This document shows, piece by piece, positions 16,801-24,972 of a stretch of 64,000 nt of DNA. The stretch is from contig JAFAFU010000030.1 in NCBI GenBank assembly GCA_023423335.1, forward strand, positions 287,536 through 351,535, in the 5' to 3' direction. Source of the DNA: Bacillota bacterium (lineage in GTDB: Bacteria; Bacillota; Clostridia; Lachnospirales; Lachnospiraceae). How positions within the stretch are numbered: position 1 is the first letter of the stretch; each line of letters begins with the position of its first letter. The notes beneath the pieces are model-generated. The model saw only the letters and a program-made list of their open reading frames with translations, was not told where the DNA came from and ran no database searches. The position numbers were made by a program, and so were the translations under genes.

Positions 16801-18906
16801 TTGTTGGAGTATGTCAATATACTGCCGGGAAGGGTCCGATTCAAATCACAAAAAATATATTACAATACAAAATTGGCGAAGAATATTGAAAAATATATCA
16901 ACAGCCTGTATGGCATAAAATCCAGTAAAGTTAATTCACGTACCGGATCTATTTTAGTTGTTTACCATGTTGACAAAACAAATCTCCCTCTTTTAAGGGA
17001 AAATATAGAGAATGCACTCCTGTTTAAGAAGCTGCCAAATTCCGGTAATACCAGTGCATTGGATCAATACCATAATTCCAGAATTAAGATGCAGCAGGCA
17101 AAGAGAAAATTAATCCTATGGGGCTTCTTATATCTTCTTCTTAAAATGAAAAGTCTTATGGCAGGTAAATTCCCGGTCAGCAGAAACTTAAATGTCCTTA
17201 AGGTTGCGTCCGCAGTTACGATTATCGGGGGTTATCCCTTACTCAAAAAACTATTCCGGAAATCGGTAAGGTTTCTTCCTTTCGATCCGGACCGGCTTCT
17301 TGAGTTTACTGCGTTATCCTTTACCATCGTGCGGGAAAGCTCGAAGGGAATTCTGGTTTTAATATTAAAGGCATTGGACGATTACATTAAGTATTCCAGT
17401 GAAGCAGGAAACCATAAATTATTACTGGACTCCTACCAAAAGAGCTCAAGGATGGCTTGGATAAAATCCTCCAATGGAGAAGAAGTATTGGTCCCTGCCG
17501 ATTCCCTGGAAATCGGAAGCCGTTATTATATTTATCCGGGAGAAATCGTTCCCGCCGGCGGACTGATTGAGGAAGGCAGTGCCATAGTCAATACCCTGTA
17601 TTATGCAGGGCAGCCTCTCCTGTCCCAGGTAAAAAAGGGCTGCCAAATTGAGGAAGGCATCACAATTGTATCGGGGAATTTAAAGGTTAAAGTTACCCAG
17701 TTATCCCATTCAGAGGAAAAGCCGGATCTTTCTCCTGAAAAATTATCGATTTATACAAGTGTAAAAGCATATCAAAAAAGGACAACCTATATAGCGGCCG
17801 GTGCTGCTGCCTTAAGCTATCTTTACACCGGGAATATACTCAATGCATTTTCCGTTATGCTGGTTCTCAGCCCCAAGGCGGCCTCGGTCGCTCTGAATTC
17901 AGGTATCAGCAATTATTTGTATTTATTAAGCAAGAGCAACATCTACGTGAAGCATCCGTATACTTTGGAATATACACGGAATGCAGATAAGATTGTTTTT
18001 GATAAAACCGGAACTCTGACCTACGGCGTTATGGATATCGCTTCGGTCATAATACTGGATAACAGCTACTCGCAAGAGGATATCCGGCATATCTACAACG
18101 AATGGAAAAATGAAGTAAGGGACAGAACTGCCGATAACAGACAGATTTTCGTTGGCAGCCAGGCAGATATGGTAAAAAATAAGGTGGACATAACCTCCAT
18201 CCCATGGGATCAGAAAGGTAACCCGGATGCCGCCGCATATCCCATCTATATTGCAGTACGTAAAAAACCGGTTGGCATTATCCTGCTTTCCGATACCTTG
18301 AGAGAGGATTCCAAAGACCTGATAAGTCTGCTGAAAATGAACGGTATTCAGGATATTTCCTTATTAACCGGTGATGAGGCACCGGTCGCCCGGGAGGTGG
18401 CTGCAAGGCTTGGTATCAGGACGGTATACAGTGAAAAATCCAGACTTGAAAAGGCTGAAATTATTGAAACAGAGAAAAACAACGGTTTTGTAATGATGGT
18501 CGGTGACGGCATAAATGACGTGATGGCAATGAGAGCTGCCCATGTCAGTGTCAGCTTTGTAAACAATGCCTGTGATATCGTAAAGCTTCACTCCGATTGT
18601 ATTATCTATGATGAAAATCTCTTAAAATTATCCGATTATATATTGCTGACGGGAAAGAGCTATGATGCCATAAGGCATACCATACTCCTGTCAAATCTAT
18701 ATAATATCATTCTGGGTGCCATTGCCTTTGGCGGCGGTCTGAATATATTTGCGGCAAAATCGCTCAATACCCTGAATTCCTTATTGGTATTGCTGTTAAA
18801 CAAGCGGATTTTGCTCCTTAGACCGTCAAATCCTTTGTATATATCAAGACAGCTCGAGCACAACCAGCAATATACACTTACCGTTAATCATTCCGAGGTC
18901 TTATAA
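16801..18906 (+). CDS. P1B-like P-type ATPase with HMA_2 domain and altered catalytic motifs
   Basis: About 701 residues. The HMA_2-like N-terminus carries PGRVR at 9-13 and TGSILVVY near 48-55. Membrane helices come next, then an actuator domain in which the universal TGE is AGQ (269-271). The sixth-helix metal motif usually written CPC is SPK (357-359). The phosphorylation motif DKTGTLT is intact (Asp401), as are LLTGDE and VGDGINDVMAM. The protein can therefore probably be phosphorylated, but the loss of the TGE glutamate should hinder dephosphorylation. The start is TTG at 16801, chosen because GGAGAGG lies six bases upstream; GTG 16795 and TTG 16804 are alternatives. Confidence 0.82.
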   Translation: MLEYVNILPGRVRFKSQKIYYNTKLAKNIEKYINSLYGIKSSKVNSRTGSILVVYHVDKTNLPLLRENIENALLFKKLPNSGNTSALDQYHNSRIKMQQAKRKLILWGFLYLLLKMKSLMAGKFPVSRNLNVLKVASAVTIIGGYPLLKKLFRKSVRFLPFDPDRLLEFTALSFTIVRESSKGILVLILKALDDYIKYSSEAGNHKLLLDSYQKSSRMAWIKSSNGEEVLVPADSLEIGSRYYIYPGEIVPAGGLIEEGSAIVNTLYYAGQPLLSQVKKGCQIEEGITIVSGNLKVKVTQLSHSEEKPDLSPEKLSIYTSVKAYQKRTTYIAAGAAALSYLYTGNILNAFSVMLVLSPKAASVALNSGISNYLYLLSKSNIYVKHPYTLEYTRNADKIVFDKTGTLTYGVMDIASVIILDNSYSQEDIRHIYNEWKNEVRDRTADNRQIFVGSQADMVKNKVDITSIPWDQKGNPDAAAYPIYIAVRKKPVGIILLSDTLREDSKDLISLLKMNGIQDISLLTGDEAPVAREVAARLGIRTVYSEKSRLEKAEIIETEKNNGFVMMVGDGINDVMAMRAAHVSVSFVNNACDIVKLHSDCIIYDENLLKLSDYILLTGKSYDAIRHTILLSNLYNIILGAIAFGGGLNIFAAKSLNTLNSLLVLLLNKRILLLRPSNPLYISRQLEHNQQYTLTVNHSEVL

Positions 18907-18948
18907 ATAGTCCTCTGGTTTGGATTCCTTTACAAAGGAGGGGTTACC

Positions 18949-19848
18949 ATGTGGAGTATATCGGATATCATCACAGGTCCTTTACTGGGGGCTGTGATTG
19001 GCCTGGTGACGAATAAAATAGCGGTGGATATGCTATTTCGTCCATTAAATCCTGTCTATATCGGTAAATTCCATGTTCCATTCACACCCGGAATTATACC
19101 CAAAGGAAAAGCCAGGTTCGGAAAAGCCGTGGGGGAAGCCGTGGGAAACAATCTATTGACCCCCTCGATTATTAAAGTCACCTTACTCTCCAATGAGACC
19201 GAAGCGGAATTAATAAAGCAAATTGATGCCCTATGGGATAATTTAGCCTCGGATCATTCATCCCTTGCTTCAAAGATGGAAGCCCTCTTAGGGGATAAAA
19301 AGGTTAAGAATCTGGAAACCGAAATCAACCTTGTCTTAACCCGGAGGATACAAAACGGTTTATTAACCATGAATTTAGGCGCAATGATCGGAGGAGAAAT
19401 CACCGCAGCTGTTAAGACCAAAATACAGGGAACCATGATGGAAATGTTTTTGCAGCCCTCCATTCTCGAACCGATTGAAGAGGAAATACAGCAAAGGATT
19501 AATCAATATGTGAAAGAGCATGGAGAAGAAAAAATCAGTACCCTGATACGGGAGCAATACACCTGCTTTATGGAGCAGTCCACATTGTCATTGCTGATAC
19601 AGAAATTTGATAGCGATAAACTCAAAGCCATGTTTCTTGAGATATACCGGACGCTGATAAACAATTATGCGGAAAAATTCCTGTCATCCTTAAATTTACC
19701 AAAAATAGTAGAAGAAAAAGTAAATGCCATGGATACAAAGGAGGTAGAAAAGCTGGTTTTATCCATCATGAAAAAGGAATTAAGTATTGTAGTAAATCTT
19801 GGTGCGCTGATTGGTTTTGTTCTTGGTATAATAAATCTATTGTTTTAA
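18949..19848 (+). CDS. DUF445 family membrane protein
   Basis: 299 residues. An N-terminal membrane helix leads into the DUF445 signature: NKIAVDMLFRPLNP, then VPFTPGIIPKGKARFGKAVG (about 45-64). A long helical, probably coiled central region follows, and a final membrane helix (about 280-298). The family is widespread in Firmicutes (YheB-like) with no settled function. AAAGGAGG precedes the ATG. It is the last gene of the HMA_2/ATPase operon, 42 bp after the ATPase. Its 3' end overlaps that of the convergent ABC-locus gene by 12 bp. Confidence 0.85.
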   Translation: MWSISDIITGPLLGAVIGLVTNKIAVDMLFRPLNPVYIGKFHVPFTPGIIPKGKARFGKAVGEAVGNNLLTPSIIKVTLLSNETEAELIKQIDALWDNLASDHSSLASKMEALLGDKKVKNLETEINLVLTRRIQNGLLTMNLGAMIGGEITAAVKTKIQGTMMEMFLQPSILEPIEEEIQQRINQYVKEHGEEKISTLIREQYTCFMEQSTLSLLIQKFDSDKLKAMFLEIYRTLINNYAEKFLSSLNLPKIVEEKVNAMDTKEVEKLVLSIMKKELSIVVNLGALIGFVLGIINLLF

Positions 19849-20937
19849 GAACCCATGTATTTTTTCGATTTTATTAGTAAAGTCCTTTATCATAATCCTT
19901 TCCGCCATAACTGTCACGGCAACTCCGGCTGTCACAAAGATAAGTCTGTTTTTTAGGACGATTTCCTTATAATACCGAACGATTCCTTCTCTTCCCAGAA
20001 GCGAAGTCGTCATTTCCTTCCATTTTACAGTCCAAAAATCAAAGTCGGACCACTTATTCGGGATCAATGAACCGGGGAAATAGAGCTGTAAAGCTGCCAG
20101 CTTAATTAATATCATAATGAATGCAAGAACGGTCAGATAACCTGTCAATGTCAGAATCAGCGAGCTCCTCCAGGAATGTACTTTACGAACCAGGAGCCGG
20201 ATGATCCACAGGGCATATAGCCATATGGGGACATGGATCAAAAGCTCGGCAAGCTTCTGATACTGATAGCCGTTGATATAGGCGGACGGCTTACCAAGGC
20301 CATAGGTAAGGACAAAATTTTTCGCTGCTGCAAGAGCATTTTGATGGTCAGTAAATTCCAGCTCCATACAATGATACATTTTATTATTCCGTTGGAACCC
20401 ATGACCATCTGCCTGAACAATCATTACATTACTGTCCGCCGATTCTAATATACCTCTGATGATATAATCCTTATCCTGGTGCTGAAGCTTCAATCCTATG
20501 ACATTCTCCGAACCAAACAGCCGATATGCGGAATTCTTATCAATGACACAGCCGCCATAATCCTTCCCGGACAGATATCCTCCCTGAATGACAGGTCCCG
20601 GATATACCTTTGACATATCACCGGCTACGGTGATCCAATCCACATTAAGAGATTTTCCCATACCTACATTCGTGACCGGGGTTTTTTCTTCTCTCTGCCA
20701 TAGGGTAACCTTCGGAATATCCGCATCCTTCCTTGAGAGCATGCTCTCAAGGGCATTTTCTATTTGCTCCTTTGTTACGGCTGAATCCGAAAACCTTACA
20801 CTTACCGATCCGTGAAAATCTGCTATCCTCTTTTGATTGAATATGGCGCTGATCCAAAAAAGCACACCCAGCAGCATAATGAGGAGCTTATATATTTTTT
20901 TCTTTATTCCGGTATCGGAATCCTCCCTCTGTTTCAT
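19837..20937 (-). CDS. MacB/FtsX-like membrane protein with extracytoplasmic core
   Basis: 366 residues. There is one N-terminal membrane helix (about 17-36), an extracytoplasmic domain of about 180 residues with the MacB periplasmic-core look (GKSLNVDWITVAGDM; VIQGGYLSGKDYGGCVID; a following IIRGILES strand), then three or four helices toward the C-terminus. FtsX/MacB permeases use this design, but it usually ends with the conserved FtsX helices, which are hard to recognise here. The ATG at 20937 has GGAGGAAT five bases upstream. It is the last gene of the unit that includes the HlyD-like adaptor and the sugar-type importer. No ATPase gene is nearby. Confidence 0.6.
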   Translation of the reverse strand: MKQREDSDTGIKKKIYKLLIMLLGVLFWISAIFNQKRIADFHGSVSVRFSDSAVTKEQIENALESMLSRKDADIPKVTLWQREEKTPVTNVGMGKSLNVDWITVAGDMSKVYPGPVIQGGYLSGKDYGGCVIDKNSAYRLFGSENVIGLKLQHQDKDYIIRGILESADSNVMIVQADGHGFQRNNKMYHCMELEFTDHQNALAAAKNFVLTYGLGKPSAYINGYQYQKLAELLIHVPIWLYALWIIRLLVRKVHSWRSSLILTLTGYLTVLAFIMILIKLAALQLYFPGSLIPNKWSDFDFWTVKWKEMTTSLLGREGIVRYYKEIVLKNRLIFVTAGVAVTVMAERIMIKDFTNKIEKIHGFLKQ

Positions 20938-20955
20938 GGTATATTCCTCCAACCA

Positions 20956-23166
20956 TTATTTTAATCTTACTTTATCCCCGCTGTTAATGTTTTTATTGCT
21001 GGCTGTAATTATATTTTCCTTATTGGACAAAGCTCCTCCTATCACCGCTGTAGAGACGTCCTTCTCGATAACTTCAACATTGATCCGTTCTGCGATTAAT
21101 ACGGTTCCAAGAATATCTTCCCGCTCCCTCGTCACTAATATAAAAAATCCATATTCATCCTCCCGAAGAGCCTGTATCGGTATGCACTGATCAAATCGGT
21201 CCGAATTCGCCGTGACAGTAAATTCGGCTATCTGTCCTAACAAATAATTATTCTCCGGCAATATAGCCGTCAGCTCTGACCTTCCGCTGTCATTTATTTT
21301 GATTTCATTGATCTCGGTCTCAATATCGATCTCTCTGCCTGCCAGGGTAATCGTCACTTGATTTCCCACCTTCACATAATCCGCATCTTCTATGTCAAAT
21401 TCCGCTCTGTACAGATAATCTCCCAGGCCTATTTTTATTTTTTCCTCTCCCATCGCAGTCTTTCCCTCTTCTAAACCGACAAAGGTAACGATCCCTTCAT
21501 AAGGAGAGATGATTTCACCGGAATTCTCCAAAAGCTTATGGACATCCTCAAGTTCTGCTTCTTTCTTATGTAAGTCAATCTGATATCCCTGCAACACCAG
21601 TTCCAAGTTCTGATTATTCTTTTGATTCAGGAGTATCCTGTCCGTATCGTTTTGCCTGGCTGCTTCATACTGAAGCCGGGACCTTTCTATTGCCTGCTCA
21701 GCTACCCGGACGGCTTCCTTAGCGGATTTCACTGCCTGCCATTTGCCGCTTATGGCTTCCTCATAGTCATATGTTCCGTCCTCCATACTTGCAATAATGC
21801 TCTCTATCTCCCCAAGCTCTGCCTGCAGGTCCGTCTTCTTTATCTCATGTTCCCTCTTTAATGTCTCATAATCTTCTTCTGCCCTTGTAAGAGCCAGCCC
21901 CTTCACAGCGAGATCCTTCTCAATTATCTTTGCATCCTCACCCAGAAGAAAATCATACAGGTCCTTCCATGCGGTTTCATAGCCTGCCTCCTTGGTTGAT
22001 TTCTGTAATGAGGTAAGATACTCTTCCAGCTTTTTGTCATTTCTTCTTAGTTTTTTTAATTCACTGGCCGAATCATTCCATGCATTTTCCAGGTATTCAA
22101 GTTTTGTTTGATACTCCTCCTGTTTTGCAATGTAATTATACCGGGCAAGGTTATATCTTTCCTTTAATGCGCGTATATTCTCCTCTGAATTAACCATCGG
22201 ATCCGCACTGTTTCCGGCGCTCAGGAGCTCATCCTTCGCAGCCTTTTGCATATCGTCATAGTATGTTATTAGATACTGTATCAATATCAGATTATCTTTT
22301 TCCCATTCCACTGCCAGTGCAGAGGTCAATACTGCGTCCTTATGGACATGATAGGCTTCCTCACTACCATAAAAAGCCTGGAATACAGCTTCCTTTGCGT
22401 CATAAACGGACCCGTAATCTTCACTTAGAACCGCCGCTTTATAGTCTTCGATTACCTGCTCTATATGATCCGTTAATGCATTCGTCTGCGCCAATTCCGC
22501 CCTTGCATCCTCCACCATTCTGATTAACGTTTTCAGCTGCTTCTCCTGTGAAAATAACACGGACTCATAATTTTTCACTGCCGCCGTATATTCCTTTTGT
22601 TTGTCCTCAAGAAGCGCTTTCCTGGATTTCTGAGAGCTCTCCTCAGCCTCCGCCTCTGCCTCATGTAAATTTGTTACTGCAATCCGCAGGTCCTCTTCTG
22701 CCTGCTGTAAGGAAAGTAAGGAGATCTGGGTCGTTGCTTCCGGATCGGATGCCATACTCAGCTGCTGCTGCCTGATCTGAAGCTTTATTTTCTCCATATC
22801 TGTTTCGATACTATGATACTTTGTAAGCAAGTCCTCCTCACAATATCGGAATAAAACGGTATCTTTACTAACCTGCTCGCCGGATGAGACATAAACCTTA
22901 TCAATACGGTAACCCGGCAGCGCATTAAGATATTCTTCCTCTGACAAAGTTATTTCGCCCGTCCCTGCCACTTTATAGAACAATCGGTCCGTCCTTGGAT
23001 GTTCCGTCCTCACCTGAGCTATGGTAATGGATTGGGCCGCCCTGGATATGACGGTGAAAAAAAGGATTATTACAAAGAAGAGGATCAATATCCTGCCTGC
23101 CGTATGTGAAATAGTAGCCTTCTTATGTTTTACCCGAAATAATTGTTTGATTCTTTGTATCATCAT
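20956..23166 (-). CDS. HlyD-like membrane-fusion/adaptor protein with long coiled coil
   Basis: 736 residues. A basic cytoplasmic tail and membrane anchor (about 23-45) lead to a lipoyl-like half motif (PGYRIDKVYVSSGEQVSKD, about 84-102). Then come about 400 residues of coiled coil broken by short loops, the second lipoyl half (ISPYEGIVTFVGLEEGKT, about 553-570), a beta-barrel and a C-terminal membrane-proximal domain. Ordinary HlyD adaptors have coiled coils of 100-200 residues, so this one is unusually long. In Gram-positives such adaptors pair with MacB-type permeases, as with the next gene. The ribosome-binding site is GGAGG. Confidence 0.82.
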   Translation of the reverse strand: MMIQRIKQLFRVKHKKATISHTAGRILILFFVIILFFTVISRAAQSITIAQVRTEHPRTDRLFYKVAGTGEITLSEEEYLNALPGYRIDKVYVSSGEQVSKDTVLFRYCEEDLLTKYHSIETDMEKIKLQIRQQQLSMASDPEATTQISLLSLQQAEEDLRIAVTNLHEAEAEAEESSQKSRKALLEDKQKEYTAAVKNYESVLFSQEKQLKTLIRMVEDARAELAQTNALTDHIEQVIEDYKAAVLSEDYGSVYDAKEAVFQAFYGSEEAYHVHKDAVLTSALAVEWEKDNLILIQYLITYYDDMQKAAKDELLSAGNSADPMVNSEENIRALKERYNLARYNYIAKQEEYQTKLEYLENAWNDSASELKKLRRNDKKLEEYLTSLQKSTKEAGYETAWKDLYDFLLGEDAKIIEKDLAVKGLALTRAEEDYETLKREHEIKKTDLQAELGEIESIIASMEDGTYDYEEAISGKWQAVKSAKEAVRVAEQAIERSRLQYEAARQNDTDRILLNQKNNQNLELVLQGYQIDLHKKEAELEDVHKLLENSGEIISPYEGIVTFVGLEEGKTAMGEEKIKIGLGDYLYRAEFDIEDADYVKVGNQVTITLAGREIDIETEINEIKINDSGRSELTAILPENNYLLGQIAEFTVTANSDRFDQCIPIQALREDEYGFFILVTREREDILGTVLIAERINVEVIEKDVSTAVIGGALSNKENIITASNKNINSGDKVRLK

Positions 23167-23194
23167 AACCCTCCATTGTATTAATGAAAGACCT

Positions 23195-24067
23195 CTATTC
23201 CTTCAGCCCTGATACCATAATCCCCTGCTCCAGATATTGCTGGCCATATAAGAAAATCAATAATGCGGGTAACAGCATAATGAAGGAAGAGATCAGAGAT
23301 ATTCCCGCTTTATCTGCAGATATTCCGGAAAGATATAAGGTTAAGGGCTGTAAACTCGGGTTTTTTATAAAATTAAGCGGTTGTTCAATGGCATTAAAAA
23401 TTTCCAGAAAATCCAAAATAATTGCAGATATGATACCGCCCCTTCCCATAGGAATCCCAATATTCCAGAATATTCTCCATTCTCCTGCTCCGTCCATACT
23501 GGCTGCCTCAAATAGTGCTCTGGGAACGGATTTGAAGAATTTGACCATGATAAATACCGGAAAGGTCGAGAAGGCAGCCGGCAGTATAATCGAAAGGTGG
23601 CTGTCCAGCAGATGAATATAATCCAATACCAGATAACTGGATACCATTGTAACCTGAAACGGCATAATCATTAAAATGATATAAAGCGTAAATACTGCTT
23701 TCTTTCCTTTGAAATTATACCTGGCAAAGCTCCAGGCAGCCGGAACTGCAATCATCAGCTGTCCTATCAAGGAAGGAAATACCTGCTTGCAGGAATTCCA
23801 GAACACGACAAAAAAGCTGGGGGTATCAAGAAGAAGCTCTGCATAAGAGCGTAAGGTCGGATATGCCGGAAAAAGAGGCCAGTATACCTTGCCCGTAGTG
23901 TCATTCAGTACAGCCGAAAAATTCTGGGTAAACTCGCCGGCTCCCATAAAGGAACCGGTAATCACAAACCACAAAGGAAGCACCATAAGCAGCGATAATG
24001 CGGACAGAAGGATGATATTAAGTTTCCGTTTACAATAAAGAAGTAACCTTTTCATATAAATAACCAT
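23195..24067 (-). CDS. Carbohydrate ABC transporter permease (MalG type)
   Basis: 290 residues with six membrane segments. The EAA loop typical of MalG-type permeases reads EAASMDGAGEWRIFWNIGIP (about 189-208). It pairs with the MalF-type permease upstream (4 bp gap). The first in-frame ATG (24067) is very close to the previous stop and lacks a spaced ribosome-binding site; the ATG at 24055 is an alternative start. The ATPase is not encoded here, as is usual for importers that share an MsmK-type ATPase. Confidence 0.88.
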   Translation of the reverse strand: MVIYMKRLLLYCKRKLNIILLSALSLLMVLPLWFVITGSFMGAGEFTQNFSAVLNDTTGKVYWPLFPAYPTLRSYAELLLDTPSFFVVFWNSCKQVFPSLIGQLMIAVPAAWSFARYNFKGKKAVFTLYIILMIMPFQVTMVSSYLVLDYIHLLDSHLSIILPAAFSTFPVFIMVKFFKSVPRALFEAASMDGAGEWRIFWNIGIPMGRGGIISAIILDFLEIFNAIEQPLNFIKNPSLQPLTLYLSGISADKAGISLISSFIMLLPALLIFLYGQQYLEQGIMVSGLKE

Positions 24068-24070
24068 ACC

Positions 24071-24913
24071 TTAATCTTCACCTGTCTTTTTATCCAATCG
24101 CTGCAATATCATTACGATTACTATAATAACCGATGCCACCATAACAGCGGCCGCACACATTTTCTGAATATCCAATTTGGTAAACCAGTTATTAAAAAGG
24201 TGCTGAAGCATATAAATACTGTCATCCCTCGGATATGCTCCGGCGATCAGGTACGCTTCACGAAACACCTTAAATGTATTTAATATCGACAATACAGATA
24301 CAATAAATACCGTAGGCAGCAAGCCGGGGAGCGTTATATAGCGGAACTTCTTCCAGGCATTCGCTCCGTCGACCCCGGCAGCTTCATACAGGGTTTGTGA
24401 TATTGTGTCCAGTCCTGCAAGCCAGAGTACAATATCATACCCGATATTCTTCCATATGTAGCTGAACACCAGCACCGGAAATGCTTTTGTACTGATCCAG
24501 TCATGTCCCTCCAGCCCAAGCTTTAACAGCAGTACATTGAAAAGCCCATTTTTATGAAAAATTACTTTCCATAAAAACACAACGGATGAGACAGGAATGG
24601 CCAACGGGATCAGAAAAGAGGTCTTAAAAAAACTCCGGTGCTTCTTCCTGCCATTTATCATAACCGACAGAATCAGGGATGACAGCAATAGAATTGGTAC
24701 ACAAATCATGATAAATCTGGTGGTATTACGTACCGCCAGCTGAAAGGCTTTATTGTGGAGAACACTATTATAGTTTGCTATCCCGACAAATTTTCCGCCC
24801 ATCGCTTCATAGAAGGATCTTTTCACAGCATCCCCAAAGGGAACCAGTACGAAAAAGATCACTCCGATAAAGCTCGGCGCTAAAAATGCCCATGCTTTTT
24901 TACTATCCTTCAT
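24071..24913 (-). CDS. Carbohydrate ABC transporter permease (MalF type)
   Basis: 280 residues with six membrane segments and the EAA loop EAAGVDGANAWKKFRYITLP (about 178-197). The N-terminus AWAFLAPSFIGVIFFVLVP is the usual start of MalF/UgpA permeases. It follows the binding-protein gene by 59 bp in the same transcript and forms the channel with the MalG-type partner. Cytoplasmic membrane; substrate unknown. Confidence 0.9.
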   Translation of the reverse strand: MKDSKKAWAFLAPSFIGVIFFVLVPFGDAVKRSFYEAMGGKFVGIANYNSVLHNKAFQLAVRNTTRFIMICVPILLLSSLILSVMINGRKKHRSFFKTSFLIPLAIPVSSVVFLWKVIFHKNGLFNVLLLKLGLEGHDWISTKAFPVLVFSYIWKNIGYDIVLWLAGLDTISQTLYEAAGVDGANAWKKFRYITLPGLLPTVFIVSVLSILNTFKVFREAYLIAGAYPRDDSIYMLQHLFNNWFTKLDIQKMCAAAVMVASVIIVIVMILQRLDKKTGED

Positions 24914-24972
24914 CTGCTATTCCAATCCGCCGCAGGTAACGGCACATAATACTGTCATATTTCAATTAACAC

